A DNA stretch of 64,000 nucleotides from Acidianus hospitalis (GCA_046533895.1 JAWDOK010000006.1:18268-82267); one strand, 5' to 3'. Counted from the first letter of the stretch, positions 1-9,265 are shown. Translations and numbers: made by a program. Notes: generated from the sequence alone by a model not told the origin.

Positions 1-41
1 AAGAATGGATCTATAACCTTTAAAGAATATGGCTTTTTCAT
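1..41 (-). CDS. Possible 5' end of a CDS cut by the window edge
   Basis: Reading the minus strand, an ATG at 41-39 opens a frame that stays open to the window edge, giving about 13 residues beginning MKKPYSLKVIDPF. It lies just downstream of the MFS gene on the same strand, so it could be the next gene of an operon. Too short to assign a function. Confidence 0.3.
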   Translation of the reverse strand, partial: MKKPYSLKVIDPF

Positions 42-55
42 CTCTTATTTTATAA

Positions 56-1180
56 TTATTCATTTTTGTCACTTTTTACTAAAGGATAATAGAGCAAAGC
101 GGAAGAGAATCCTAATAAGGATATTAAAAACCACAGGATGAGAGGAGACGAGTAAAGGTAATAATTCATTAAAAAACTCGCATAAGAAGAACCCAGTACT
201 CTGCCCAAGGCCGTTACCATTCCGTAAATTCCTATCTCTCTTCCTCTTACTTCGTCTCTTGATAATGAAGAAGCAATGGCTTGCGAAAGAGGAGAAACTA
301 TCATTTCTGCTAAAGTAATAAAGACTATATCAATTACTGCAAGAATAAAATTAGTAACAAAGGCAACAAATAAGTAGGAGAAAGCATATATTATCATTCC
401 TAGAATTATCATCTTTATAGTGAGTTTTCTTCCTATAAATTCCTGGAAGATGACTATTAATAACCCGTTAACCATGAAAAGTAAGCTAACTTGAAACGTT
501 GACAATCCCACGATTAGGTTATAGTAGGTAAGTAGGGAAAATCCTAGTTGACCCATTATCATGAAAGTTAAGAAAGTAGGTATTAGGAAAAGGATAAACT
601 CTTTTGATAGGTTTAGAGAAATGCCTATTTTTCCTTTAAAATCCGGTAAAGAAAAGAGCAACGGTATAGGTAAAAGAGAAATTATTGAAGAAACCAGTAG
701 TAACTCCCTAAATCCTGAAATTGTAAACAGAATCCCTCCAATAACCGGTCCTACTGCCCAACCCGCGTTTATTCCAACCCTTATTCTACTAAAAGAGATT
801 ACTAAACCTTTAAACTCCTTATTTAAATCCCCAACCATGGAAGTATTAGAAACATTATATATTGAATTAAAGAACGTTTGAAGTAGGATAAAGAAGACAA
901 TAGCTAAAGGAAGATTAAGTAAAAACGCTAAGAGTAGAGAGATTGAAGCCGAGAGAGAGGAGATAACCATTGATTTAACTCTTCCTAGAAAGTCAGTCAT
1001 GTATCCTCCTATAATGTAAGCGAGGACACTTATTACTCCTTGTATAATATAAAAAAGGGAGACGAAATCGAGAGAGAAGTGGTAAACTTCGTAAAGTGCA
1101 AAACCTATAAAAGGCCATATTATTGAACCGCTTAAAGCTCTAGACCCACCTATTAACGCAAGCTTATTGATTTCCTTCAA
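56..1180 (-). CDS. MFS transporter
   Basis: A 374-residue, very hydrophobic protein with about 12 membrane segments. The loop after the second segment reads GGYMTDFLGRVKSM, the MFS motif A (GxxxDxxGRR-like), so a major facilitator permease is well supported. The substrate cannot be read from the sequence. The ATG at 1180 directly precedes the first hydrophobic segment and the length is normal for the family. It diverges from the membrane ferredoxin gene at 1363 with about 180 bases between them. Confidence 0.85.
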   Translation of the reverse strand: MKEINKLALIGGSRALSGSIIWPFIGFALYEVYHFSLDFVSLFYIIQGVISVLAYIIGGYMTDFLGRVKSMVISSLSASISLLLAFLLNLPLAIVFFILLQTFFNSIYNVSNTSMVGDLNKEFKGLVISFSRIRVGINAGWAVGPVIGGILFTISGFRELLLVSSIISLLPIPLLFSLPDFKGKIGISLNLSKEFILFLIPTFLTFMIMGQLGFSLLTYYNLIVGLSTFQVSLLFMVNGLLIVIFQEFIGRKLTIKMIILGMIIYAFSYLFVAFVTNFILAVIDIVFITLAEMIVSPLSQAIASSLSRDEVRGREIGIYGMVTALGRVLGSSYASFLMNYYLYSSPLILWFLISLLGFSSALLYYPLVKSDKNE

Positions 1181-1334
1181 CGGCTTATTAAACTTCTCTT
1201 CTTGTTAAAAAGATTTTTCACCTTATTGGTTGCATTATACTTAATGTCAAACAATTAATGAAAGAAAATAAGGATTAAATCTAAATATAAAGGAAATAAT
1301 CATAAAAAAGTTATATAGATTTAGTAAGAAAAAG

Positions 1335-1342
1335 TTATAAAC
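1335..1342 (+). promoter_or_regulatory. Archaeal TATA box for the membrane ferredoxin gene
   Basis: TTATAAAC lies about 25 bases before the ATG at 1363. This is the spacing expected when transcription starts at or next to the start codon, typical of leaderless Sulfolobales mRNAs. Confidence 0.5.
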
Positions 1343-1362
1343 ATAAGTACGCATCTTCTATC

Positions 1363-3264
1363 ATGAATAATTTCCTTCTCCTTTTTGGAATAGCATTCTC
1401 AATGCTTGCTTTAATGATTTACGTAATTTATGAGGTAGAGAAATGGAGGAGTGAAAGAAGAGTACTTACAGCTTTATACATTGAAGGAATGATGCTAACA
1501 ATGAACATTGGTGCTTACCTTTATGTTACTTATCATTGTCTATTCTATTTCCTAGTGATAAATGGCGCTTATGCTTTCCTTGGTTTATATTCAATCCTTT
1601 CAATTAAAAGCATAGAAAGAAAAAGAGGAGTTATTTACGCAATCTTTTCTCTATTTATGGTTATTTCAGAGTTCTTCATGGGTTCACTATTTGTAGTCCT
1701 GCAAACAGGAAAGCCTGCTACAATAGATTCTTCTGTGGAGAACGTTTGGTTTGTAAGCGTAATGCTTGCAGAAATGTCCTTTACTTTCTATTTATCCTTC
1801 AGAAAATTAGACAAAATTACTAGAAATTACCTTCTTTCGTTACTTTTACTAATGCCGTGGTTTCCTGCACTCTTCCCCAACGTTGTTATACCTTTCTGGG
1901 CTTCGGCAATAATAATGATAGGAGCAACCATAATGATATATGAAACGCTTTATAATCAAAGGCTAAGGGCAAACCAAGAGACCTTTACAACCATGGAGTT
2001 AATGGCAATATATATGTTAATGATGCTAGGAGAGTTCTTGTACTTCATTTATTCAACTCTTGTAGTATTCGACATTTCAATGATGATAGCCATGACGTGG
2101 TTTATATTTAGGTCTCTAGCAGGACCGAATCCTATAAAAGGAAACTATTTAAGGAACTCTAAGTTAGCTTTTGGAATAATATTCCTAACCTTCATCATGG
2201 AATTCTTTATGGGAGGAACTCTGGATTTCGTTGAAGGAGTATTTTCTCCTGGAATAAGCGATTTCATTTCAAGTTTATCGTTACCTTGGTTGCCGTTAAA
2301 TTCCGTACAAGGTGCAATTTGGGATTTCATAGACGTAATTGGGAGCGTGCTAGGTAGTGTATGGTTCCTTATAATGATGGGAATAGAAATGGGATTCTTA
2401 GCTTTTAAGAAAATGATGGAAATGCACGTCAGGGAGGTTAGAGTAAGAATGATGCTAATGATAATAGCTTATGCTATTTACTCAATTTACATACCCACTT
2501 TCTCTCCCATATCCTCTATTTCGCAATACGTTCCTTATTTATGGTCTATGGGAATAGGAACTCTTGCTCCCGTAAGTAATTCCGTCCTCGTCGGTCTAAT
2601 AGGTACTTACGTGGTGTATGCAATACTCTCTTTCTTGTTCGGTAGTAGAAATTTATGCGCAGTCACTTGCACTGCACCTTTAATGTATCAAGGTAACTTT
2701 TATGATGCATTAAAAGTATATAATAGAACTTCAAGGCTTGGAAAGAAGACCTTAACTTCTAAGTTTTCACCTTGGTATAAGGCAATAGCCCTGGGAATTT
2801 CGATTTTCGTATTAGCTTCCGCAATCGTATCTTACCTAAACAGCGAAGGAATCCTGCACTTTACGGTATATGGTGTAGATATTACCTTACTTATATACTT
2901 CATTTGGTTCGACATAATGTGGTATATTCTCTTCATATCCATTCCTTTCCTAGGAACTTTCGCTTGTGTAACTACCGGCTATTGTTACTGGGGAGTATTT
3001 AATCAAGCAGTAAGCAGAATAGGATTATTTAGGCTAAAAGTGAAAGACCCCCAACAATGTTTAAATTGCAAAACCGTGGACTGTGCAACTGCTTGCCCAG
3101 TAGGGCTTACTGACATGAGAGCTTCCTTCATAAAGAATGGAGAGTTCAGATCAATGAAATGCATAGGCATAGGAGAGTGTGTGAATGCTTGCCCTTATGA
3201 CAATATAATGTTCTATGACGTTAGGCATTGGCTAAAGGAAAAATTTAGTAAAGTGAGTAGTTGA
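1363..3264 (+). CDS. Polytopic membrane protein with C-terminal [4Fe-4S] ferredoxin domain
   Basis: The 633-residue protein has many hydrophobic segments over roughly residues 1-560, then a cytoplasm-type ferredoxin tail. The tail holds CLNCKTVDCATACP and, about 40 residues on, CIGIGECVNACP, so up to two iron-sulfur clusters. A further Cys pair (CAVTC, near residue 440) resembles the loop Cys of NapH-like polyferredoxins. I infer a membrane electron-transfer subunit; partner and substrate are unknown. The stop overlaps the start of the next membrane gene by four bases, indicating an operon of two. Confidence 0.75.
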   Translation: MNNFLLLFGIAFSMLALMIYVIYEVEKWRSERRVLTALYIEGMMLTMNIGAYLYVTYHCLFYFLVINGAYAFLGLYSILSIKSIERKRGVIYAIFSLFMVISEFFMGSLFVVLQTGKPATIDSSVENVWFVSVMLAEMSFTFYLSFRKLDKITRNYLLSLLLLMPWFPALFPNVVIPFWASAIIMIGATIMIYETLYNQRLRANQETFTTMELMAIYMLMMLGEFLYFIYSTLVVFDISMMIAMTWFIFRSLAGPNPIKGNYLRNSKLAFGIIFLTFIMEFFMGGTLDFVEGVFSPGISDFISSLSLPWLPLNSVQGAIWDFIDVIGSVLGSVWFLIMMGIEMGFLAFKKMMEMHVREVRVRMMLMIIAYAIYSIYIPTFSPISSISQYVPYLWSMGIGTLAPVSNSVLVGLIGTYVVYAILSFLFGSRNLCAVTCTAPLMYQGNFYDALKVYNRTSRLGKKTLTSKFSPWYKAIALGISIFVLASAIVSYLNSEGILHFTVYGVDITLLIYFIWFDIMWYILFISIPFLGTFACVTTGYCYWGVFNQAVSRIGLFRLKVKDPQQCLNCKTVDCATACPVGLTDMRASFIKNGEFRSMKCIGIGECVNACPYDNIMFYDVRHWLKEKFSKVSS

Positions 3265-3995
3265 ACATGGAAGATCTTTTCTTACTTTCAATAATTGCGG
3301 GAGTAATGGTAACAGCTATTGTATTTTTACTTCACGAGGCTGAAAGAGTAAAGAGCAAGTTAGGCTTTTCTTTAGTTGTTTTCGGCTTCGTAATGATGAT
3401 TACAATGTTTCTAGGCGCAAGCTTTTACTTATTATCTCCTAGTAACCTATCTCTTGCTGAGGCAATATTAATAAATAATTTTACAATGATTGCCTACATT
3501 CTTTTGGTATTTCCTTTCATTAAGAAGTTTAAGGTAAAATTTGAGATGAGCTCTATAAGTTCATTAAGCGTATCTCTCCTTGCAGTTATAAACGAGATTT
3601 TGATGAGCTTAACTTTTAATATTGCTTGTGGGGTGAGCAATTTATTTTACTTTACTTTCAATAGTGGTTGGTTCTTTTATCCTATGATGGCCGAAATGCT
3701 TTCAATTTATCTGATTCATTACATCAAGGGTGAGTTTAGGAAAGACTTATTTCCTCTAATCGGCATAACCTCTTTCCCGCCTACGCTTATAGACAATGCC
3801 AAGTGGTTTTATTCATCCTTAGCTATTTCCTTGGCTTTAAGCGGATTAGGAGTAATAAATAGTAAAGGATTTATAAGAGGGATGTATGTGGCATTAATTT
3901 TATCTTTATTACTATTATTCAAGGTTTACATAATCTACGACGTTGTAGTTACTTTATCAATGATAACTTATTACTTCTCACTACTCAGTCAATAA
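3261..3995 (+). CDS. Membrane protein, partner of the upstream membrane ferredoxin
   Basis: A 244-residue protein with about seven hydrophobic segments and no recognised catalytic motif. It starts four bases inside the upstream gene, so translation is probably coupled and the two products may form one membrane complex. The residues LHEAERVKSK after the first segment resemble the YEVEKWRSER stretch at the same place in the upstream protein, suggesting the two share an N-terminal fold. It ends 11 bases inside the convergent vapC gene. Confidence 0.6.
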   Translation: MNMEDLFLLSIIAGVMVTAIVFLLHEAERVKSKLGFSLVVFGFVMMITMFLGASFYLLSPSNLSLAEAILINNFTMIAYILLVFPFIKKFKVKFEMSSISSLSVSLLAVINEILMSLTFNIACGVSNLFYFTFNSGWFFYPMMAEMLSIYLIHYIKGEFRKDLFPLIGITSFPPTLIDNAKWFYSSLAISLALSGLGVINSKGFIRGMYVALILSLLLLFKVYIIYDVVVTLSMITYYFSLLSQ

Positions 3996-4386
3996 ATTCT
4001 ACCTCTTCTATGCTTTTCTTTGCAAGCTCTTCTTCTCTCCTAAATAATGCCTTGGTTTTAAGGAATTTAGCAGTAGCTATACTAAAACAGTCGGCTAATG
4101 AAATTGAATATGTACATTTGCATTCTGCAGCATATTTTAAAATTATAGGTTTAACACCTATTATTTCATAATATCCAGATTTTATTATACTCTTGATAAT
4201 CTCTTCTGCTTTTTCTTTTCCTATTTTTCTACAAAGTACATAATATACTTCTGTAAGATTAACAGTGTTGATATAGGGTATAATCTCTTCATTCAGTATC
4301 TTTTCATAATAATCTCGAAATTCTCCTTCAAGAAACGATAAGATAACTCCGGAATCAAGAACTATTTTCGTCTTCTTTACGTCCAT
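3985..4386 (-). CDS. vapC: VapC-type PIN-domain ribonuclease toxin
   Basis: A 133-residue PIN-domain protein. The acidic metal-binding residues are in place: D11 in LDSGVI, E46 in NLTEVYY and D99 in ISLADCFSIATA. PIN toxins cleave RNA with Mg2+. The start lies inside the 3' end of the antitoxin gene (32 bases shared), the usual coupled vapBC order. This is the only VapBC pair in the window with both genes intact. Confidence 0.85.
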   Translation of the reverse strand: MDVKKTKIVLDSGVILSFLEGEFRDYYEKILNEEIIPYINTVNLTEVYYVLCRKIGKEKAEEIIKSIIKSGYYEIIGVKPIILKYAAECKCTYSISLADCFSIATAKFLKTKALFRREEELAKKSIEEVEFID

Positions 4387-4618
4387 TTAAGAGTTCCTCG
4401 TATAAATTCACTCCTTTAGCTATTCCAAATAATTTTTCAGCAGTTTTCCTATCCTTAAACCTCTTCTCAATTAAATAGTTTATAACGTCGTCATAGGATA
4501 CTCTCTTTCCGGTCTTTTTCTCGAGCATTCCGGCAATTTCCGTGAGCTTCTTCTTAGTTTCTGGTTTTATTTTTATGCTTTCCATATTTTCTACTTTTTC
4601 CACCAGATATTTAAGCAT
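4355..4618 (-). CDS. vapB: VapB-type antitoxin
   Basis: An 87-residue protein with a short beta strand (SIKIKP) followed by helices, as in ribbon-helix-helix antitoxins of Sulfolobales; the C-terminal tail is acidic. The first 11 residues look extra, and the internal ATG at 4585 (MESIKIKP) fits family starts better. It should neutralise the overlapping PIN toxin and probably represses its own promoter. A TATA-like sequence (gcttatata) lies upstream on the minus strand near 4645. Confidence 0.75.
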   Translation of the reverse strand: MLKYLVEKVENMESIKIKPETKKKLTEIAGMLEKKTGKRVSYDDVINYLIEKRFKDRKTAEKLFGIAKGVNLYEELLNGRKEDENSS

Positions 4619-4699
4619 TAGGTAGAGGTTTTTAGAAACTGCTTATATACAAGCATGTTTAGAGATTAACAATAAAAAGGTCTAGCTAAATAGATACGC

Positions 4700-5785
4700 G
4701 TGAGAAAAGAAGAATTCTTGCTTATACTTTCATCCTCATTGTCAGGATTGATAATGGGTAGCAATTCTATAATTATTTCACTTTATCTACTCTCTTTAGG
4801 TTTATCTGCATTAGAAATTGGAGAATTACTTTCCTTGGGGGTTTTGGTAGGTTCTTTCGTTTCCCTCATTTTATCATTTCTTGGCGACCTCTATGGGAGG
4901 AAGAAATTTGCTATAATTTCTAGGTTGATAAGTACGGTATCCTTCTTCTTTCTCTTCCTAGGTATTCCAATTGCTTACATATTCTCATTAACCTGGGGTG
5001 CAGGCGGACTTCTATTTTCTTTATTAGCAGAAAAATCCAGTAATTTGGACAAGGCACTGGGTGTAAGGCAAAGCCTTACTATCGTATTTTCAGTTGTGGG
5101 AAGTTTGTTACCAATATTTCTGGAATATAGGGGAATTCTCTTCTTAGATGTTCTAATTAACTTAGTAGCGCTATCACTTCTTCTTCCTATAACAGAAAAG
5201 TTCAAAGGCAGTAAAAAGTTAAAGATAGGTAGCATTAAAGTCGTATCAAAGTTCTCAACAGAGGCAATAATAGGTTTAGGAGCAGGATTGGTAATTCCGT
5301 TAATGTCTCTTTGGTTTTATTTAAAGTTCGGGGTAACGGGGGCAGAAATGAGCCCGGTTTTCGCATTATCAGAGTTAACTTTAGCTTTTAGTAGTTACGG
5401 CTCTGTTTTATTAGCTGAAAGGCTTGGTAGAGTTAAAACCATAGTTTATACTCATTCCTTGGCAATTGTTCTCCTCTTTCTACTGCCCTTGTCTCCAGAT
5501 TTTTTAATAGCTTCATTAATATTCGTGGTTAGAAATGTATTAATGAATATGACCTCTCCAGTATTTGAAAGTTTCCTCTTAAGGTTAATTCCTGAGGAAG
5601 AAAGGGGAAGAGCTAATGGAATAGTGAACTTTATGGAATCGATACCCAGAGCTATAGGACCAAGCATAGGAGGTTACTTCTTTAATGAGGGAAATTTAAT
5701 TTTACCGTTCTTCATTACTGGTTTCCTTTACTCCTTCGCCACAATCCTTTTCTTCATTTGGTTTAAGAGAGAGGAACATCTTTAA
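4700..5785 (+). CDS. MFS transporter, GTG start
   Basis: A 361-residue membrane protein with about 11-12 hydrophobic segments. The MFS motif A appears as FLGDLYGRKKFA near residues 60-75, and a second, weaker copy (AERLGRVK) lies in the C-terminal half. The start is a GTG at 4700; no upstream ATG is available in frame. Substrate unknown. It is not close in sequence to the MFS gene at 56-1180. Confidence 0.8.
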   Translation: MRKEEFLLILSSSLSGLIMGSNSIIISLYLLSLGLSALEIGELLSLGVLVGSFVSLILSFLGDLYGRKKFAIISRLISTVSFFFLFLGIPIAYIFSLTWGAGGLLFSLLAEKSSNLDKALGVRQSLTIVFSVVGSLLPIFLEYRGILFLDVLINLVALSLLLPITEKFKGSKKLKIGSIKVVSKFSTEAIIGLGAGLVIPLMSLWFYLKFGVTGAEMSPVFALSELTLAFSSYGSVLLAERLGRVKTIVYTHSLAIVLLFLLPLSPDFLIASLIFVVRNVLMNMTSPVFESFLLRLIPEEERGRANGIVNFMESIPRAIGPSIGGYFFNEGNLILPFFITGFLYSFATILFFIWFKREEHL

Positions 5786-5808
5786 ACCTTGTTTCGTATA
5801 TTTACATA

Positions 5809-6960
5809 ATGCTAGAATCAATACTGCCAAACTCAATACTAATTGATGCAGGCAATAGGAAGGAGTTTACAGACCCTAACTTTGTAGTTTCCCTATTCTT
5901 ACTGCCGTTTATGTATGAGAAAAAGCCGGAAGAGAAGGAATACCTAGAGGTTATTGAAAGCATAAAGTTTGAATCTTATGACGAATTGAACGAGATAAGG
6001 AATAAAGATTTTCCAATGTATGCTACTTATTTCCAACAGAAGGTTTTAAACGATTATATCTCTGGAAAGGCATACGCTCGAAACGCTATAAGCTTTCTAC
6101 TCAACAAGTTTAAAGACGAGAAAGAAGCAGAAAAAATAAAGGAAGAATATGAGGACTTCATTCTAGATAAGTTGTCCTTAAAGGAGTTCTTTAAACCTTC
6201 GAGCGATGAAGAGCCAAAATATGTATTCCCCTATGTTTGGAGGTTTTATACTCCAAATTTTGATGAGACTGTAAAGAAAGTAACCTCTGGGAAGGAAATA
6301 GTAAGCGATTACATGGGGTTAACTACATACGTGATTTTAGTTTCTAAAGAGCTTTTCCCTTTCTTTAGGCCATACGTCTTCCTATCTAATTCTCGACCTA
6401 GAATAGGCTTAAAGATGGGTGAGGTACTTATAGACCCCGAAGAGATTATAGTAACTCAGCTAAATGAAGACAGGCTTTCTTTTTCAAGGAAATTCCTAGA
6501 AAAAGAATTAGGAAAATTGGAGTCGAAGGAATTATCTTCATTTATAGAATCAAAAAGTGAAACTAGCAGGAGAATAATACTCTCCTCCCTCAGATACGCT
6601 AATTGGGCTTTAAAGAAGAGCGGAATTTCCTTAGAAGACGCGGTTCACTTATTTGTTAAATTGAGGGAATTAATAGATGACGTTGAGAGAGATTTTCAGA
6701 AGGCAATAGATAATGGTGTGGACTTCAAAGAAATTAAGGAGGAAGTTAAGAAGTACGGATGGTTAAACTTAGAAGTTACTCCTGCTGTAAATCCTTTAGC
6801 TTTAAAAAAATCAATAAGAATTATATCAATTATGAAGGAGATTGGCGACATGTATTTTATTCCTTATTCAATAATAATGAGTGCTATAGTATCTACTTAC
6901 GTTAGCGGGAAGGACTATAAGTTACTCCTTTATGGATTAAAGACAAACAAATTCATTTAA
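5809..6960 (+). CDS. Conserved-looking hypothetical protein, 383 aa
   Basis: A soluble, charged, mostly helical protein with no motif I recognise. It begins 24 bases after the MFS gene, with a TATA-like sequence (gtatattta) just before the ATG, so it may have its own leaderless start or be read through. It ends 17 bases from the convergent primase-like gene. Codon use and length argue for a real gene. Confidence 0.55.
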   Translation: MLESILPNSILIDAGNRKEFTDPNFVVSLFLLPFMYEKKPEEKEYLEVIESIKFESYDELNEIRNKDFPMYATYFQQKVLNDYISGKAYARNAISFLLNKFKDEKEAEKIKEEYEDFILDKLSLKEFFKPSSDEEPKYVFPYVWRFYTPNFDETVKKVTSGKEIVSDYMGLTTYVILVSKELFPFFRPYVFLSNSRPRIGLKMGEVLIDPEEIIVTQLNEDRLSFSRKFLEKELGKLESKELSSFIESKSETSRRIILSSLRYANWALKKSGISLEDAVHLFVKLRELIDDVERDFQKAIDNGVDFKEIKEEVKKYGWLNLEVTPAVNPLALKKSIRIISIMKEIGDMYFIPYSIIMSAIVSTYVSGKDYKLLLYGLKTNKFI

Positions 6961-6977
6961 AAATGGAGTATGACGAA

Positions 6978-8279
6978 TCATTTAAAGAAAGCGTCTAGGC
7001 CGCTCTTCCTATTTACAACTTTTTCTATGAACGCGTCACGAATTGGTAAGTACACTTTCTGATAAAATTCCCTCTGATTTTGCAAAACCTCTTTAGGAAA
7101 CGAAGAAACGTATTTTACAGTTGCTTCCCAAGCCTTATCGTAAGGGATTACGGCGTTAATCTTCTCCTTAATTTCTCTATTATAATCTTCTGGAGTTTGC
7201 TCCTTATCACCTATTACGAAAAGCCCGTTTTCTGGATTCTGGTAAACTTGTTCTCCTGCAACTGTTACTAAAATTCTATCCTTCCTAAATTCTGCTGGCA
7301 ACTTTTGTCCGGTAACTTTAGGAGTGTAACCCTTACCATAATACTTAGCCCACGCGTAAAATATTGCTCTATTTAATCCAAAAGACTCTGCCTTAGGCAA
7401 ATCTCCGTAAAGTACATAATATCTTGCAGCCTGGACTATTCCCATTACTTGAAACCTACCTATCTTACCTTGCGGAGTAGTTCTTCTTTCTGGCTTTATT
7501 CCCTCGTGAGTTGGCTTATACTCAAGGATAGCTTTAGAAAGCAGCTCTTCTGTCTCGTCTTCTACATACCTTGAGAAGACTCCTTCTTCATGCCTAAAGT
7601 TGTCAGGCTTAGCCCAGTCTAAATTGAATTCGTGCAATTTATCTGGAGAAAAACAAACTGCTACATAATCCAATTCCTTGTGGAATGAGAGAGGAGCAGT
7701 GAATATTCTCTTTGCATCAATTAGCTCGTCTATTTTAAGTACTCCTCCTGATTCGTCTGAGAGCTTCTTTATTTCGTCCTTAACTTTCCTTAATATGTAT
7801 TGAACTATTGCATGGGCTGCAGTTAAAGGATCGTAATCTTTCGGTATAGCGTTTTCGTTTATCCTTACGTGAATTCCCTCACCGCTCCATAGTAAATAAA
7901 CGGACATTGAAACTCCTTCCTTATCTAGGGCGGAAATAATTACATCTGCAGCCTTTATTGCGTATTCCCATTTATCTATCTTAGTGTCAATGTCAAAGAA
8001 AGGGGTATAAGCAACTATTTTGTCTCCACTCACGTTTTCTTTATTAACTTTCTCATATTTTCCTGCAGTAGCGTAAATAGTCCTTGCGTTAAACCTCTTC
8101 ACCAGAGAAGGAACCTCTTCCGGAGATGATAGGGATAGAGGCTCTTCACCGTTATACCTTATCATCGTTTTACCGTAAAGTGCAATCCACCTATTCTTTG
8201 AAAATTCAAAGATCTCCTTTTTTACTATCTCCTTGTTATAATGGGCAAGAAGTGACGACGGCATCATTTCTTTATCCAT
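6978..8279 (-). CDS. Archaeo-eukaryotic primase (AEP) superfamily protein
   Basis: A 433-residue protein with AEP-type motifs. FFDIDTK (D96, D98) matches the DxD metal site. LLWSGEGIHVRI matches the sG-x-G-x-H motif that binds nucleotide. RIFTAPLSFHKE resembles the third motif with its conserved His. Canonical PriS of Sulfolobus has a Cys-rich zinc motif that I do not see here, so this appears to be a second, non-PriS AEP. Possible roles are repair or lesion-bypass priming, or a plasmid-derived replicase; this is inference. No helicase gene lies beside it. Confidence 0.65.
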   Translation of the reverse strand: MDKEMMPSSLLAHYNKEIVKKEIFEFSKNRWIALYGKTMIRYNGEEPLSLSSPEEVPSLVKRFNARTIYATAGKYEKVNKENVSGDKIVAYTPFFDIDTKIDKWEYAIKAADVIISALDKEGVSMSVYLLWSGEGIHVRINENAIPKDYDPLTAAHAIVQYILRKVKDEIKKLSDESGGVLKIDELIDAKRIFTAPLSFHKELDYVAVCFSPDKLHEFNLDWAKPDNFRHEEGVFSRYVEDETEELLSKAILEYKPTHEGIKPERRTTPQGKIGRFQVMGIVQAARYYVLYGDLPKAESFGLNRAIFYAWAKYYGKGYTPKVTGQKLPAEFRKDRILVTVAGEQVYQNPENGLFVIGDKEQTPEDYNREIKEKINAVIPYDKAWEATVKYVSSFPKEVLQNQREFYQKVYLPIRDAFIEKVVNRKSGLDAFFK

Positions 8280-8314
8280 AGTTAATACTAGTGTAATAAA
8301 ATTAAAAAGGGCTC

Positions 8315-8985
8315 TTAGCTTCTTTTATGTAGGTAATTTATCAATATTATTAATACTAATGTAAAGATTACTATACCTAAATCCCATATTAATGTCTCTT
8401 TAGGTATTCCCACATAGGAGTAGTAGATTGCTCTAGATATGTAAGTTGTTGGCTCAAGGAACGTCAAGTATCTAAAGGGCATCGGTACAGAGCAGGGAGG
8501 ATAGTAAACTGGAGCGAAGAACGCTAACGTAAATGAGAGTATATTAGAGTACTGGTTTATAGCGTAGATGTTCTTTATAGCGAAAGCTAAGGCCTCACCT
8601 ATCATAGATCCCAGGAAAATTGAAAGAATTAAAGTTATCGCAAGCAACGGAATGCAGTCTGGCTTTATTCTAAGGAAGAGATCTCCGGCTAGAATAATTA
8701 TTGGAGAGACTAAGATAGTTTGTAGCCCGTTGCTAAAGGCAATTGCTAATGCATAAAGCTGTACTGGAATCCCGGAGGATATCATTAAGGAAAACCTACC
8801 GTATTCCCTTTCGGCTCCAATGCTCTCAGCTACGCTATATATCAAGCTAACTGAAATGTAAAATGTGATAGTACCTACAACGACGTATGTGGAAAACTCG
8901 GCAGAAGCTACAGAGCCCAACATTATCAGTAAGCCAAACGGGAAAAAGAGGGAGAAGAACAATATAGATGGTATATAAGCTTTAA
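8315..8985 (-). pseudogene. ABC-2 type permease lacking its N-terminus
   Basis: The frame from the TTG at 8962 encodes 215 residues with about five hydrophobic segments, ending in a typical ABC-2 exporter tail. ABC-2 permeases usually have 20-40 cytoplasmic residues before the first segment, but here the first segment is reached almost at once. In-frame codons before the TTG (AYIPSI) look native and then run straight into the repeated 83-codon gene at about 8986. The sequence therefore looks cut by that element. No ATPase partner is adjacent. Confidence 0.6.
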
Positions 8986-9233
8986 TTGTGTTTACCCGTG
9001 GCGTAACTTATCCTTACTTTTAATTCCGCCACGGGCACCCCTCTCAAGGGATCATACACAGTCACCCTTAAGTCCTTGGGGCTGGTCGAGGGAAACACCA
9101 ATACCCTCCCATCCACCTTTCTTGCCAAATTAAGAGGAGCAATAGAATCCCTCTCCAAAAGAACTTCAACACTCTCCAAATACCTAGCGTTTACCTTGAA
9201 TACTCTTATACTCCCACCCTCGTGAGCAGTCAT
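8982..9233 (-). CDS. Small repeated protein of unknown family (copy 1)
   Basis: An 83-residue frame that begins MTAHEGG and ends LKVRISYATGKHN. A second copy lies at 62029-62258 and a more diverged C-terminal piece at 9990-10067. Most base differences between the first two copies are silent or conservative, which argues for past selection on the protein. I do not recognise the family. Its stop overlaps the junction with the truncated permease, so the gene probably arrived by recombination. Confidence 0.45.
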   Translation of the reverse strand: MTAHEGGSIRVFKVNARYLESVEVLLERDSIAPLNLARKVDGRVLVFPSTSPKDLRVTVYDPLRGVPVAELKVRISYATGKHN

Positions 9234-9265
9234 CAGGTAGGGGGATCATCAATAAAAAATATTTC
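8986..9265 (-). repeat. Dispersed repeat: leader plus small gene, copy 1
   Basis: Similarity to the copy at 62.0-62.3 kb runs from before the ATG through the sequence GGTAAACAC at the 3' end and stops there in both. The leader (TTTATTGATGATC, then ATGACTGC ten bases later) is shared with the start of the GC-rich island at 52978. A TATA-like sequence (tttatac) precedes the leader by about 25 bases. No transposase or clear terminal inverted repeat is seen. Confidence 0.55.

Noticed and set aside
561..881. 106-codon plus-strand frame inside the first MFS gene
   Set aside because: Antisense shadow of a well-supported membrane protein gene; composition is that of reversed hydrophobic codons.
8986..9265. 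Calling the dispersed repeat an insertion sequence
   Set aside because: No transposase, no terminal inverted repeats and no target duplication could be seen, so it is listed only as a repeat.
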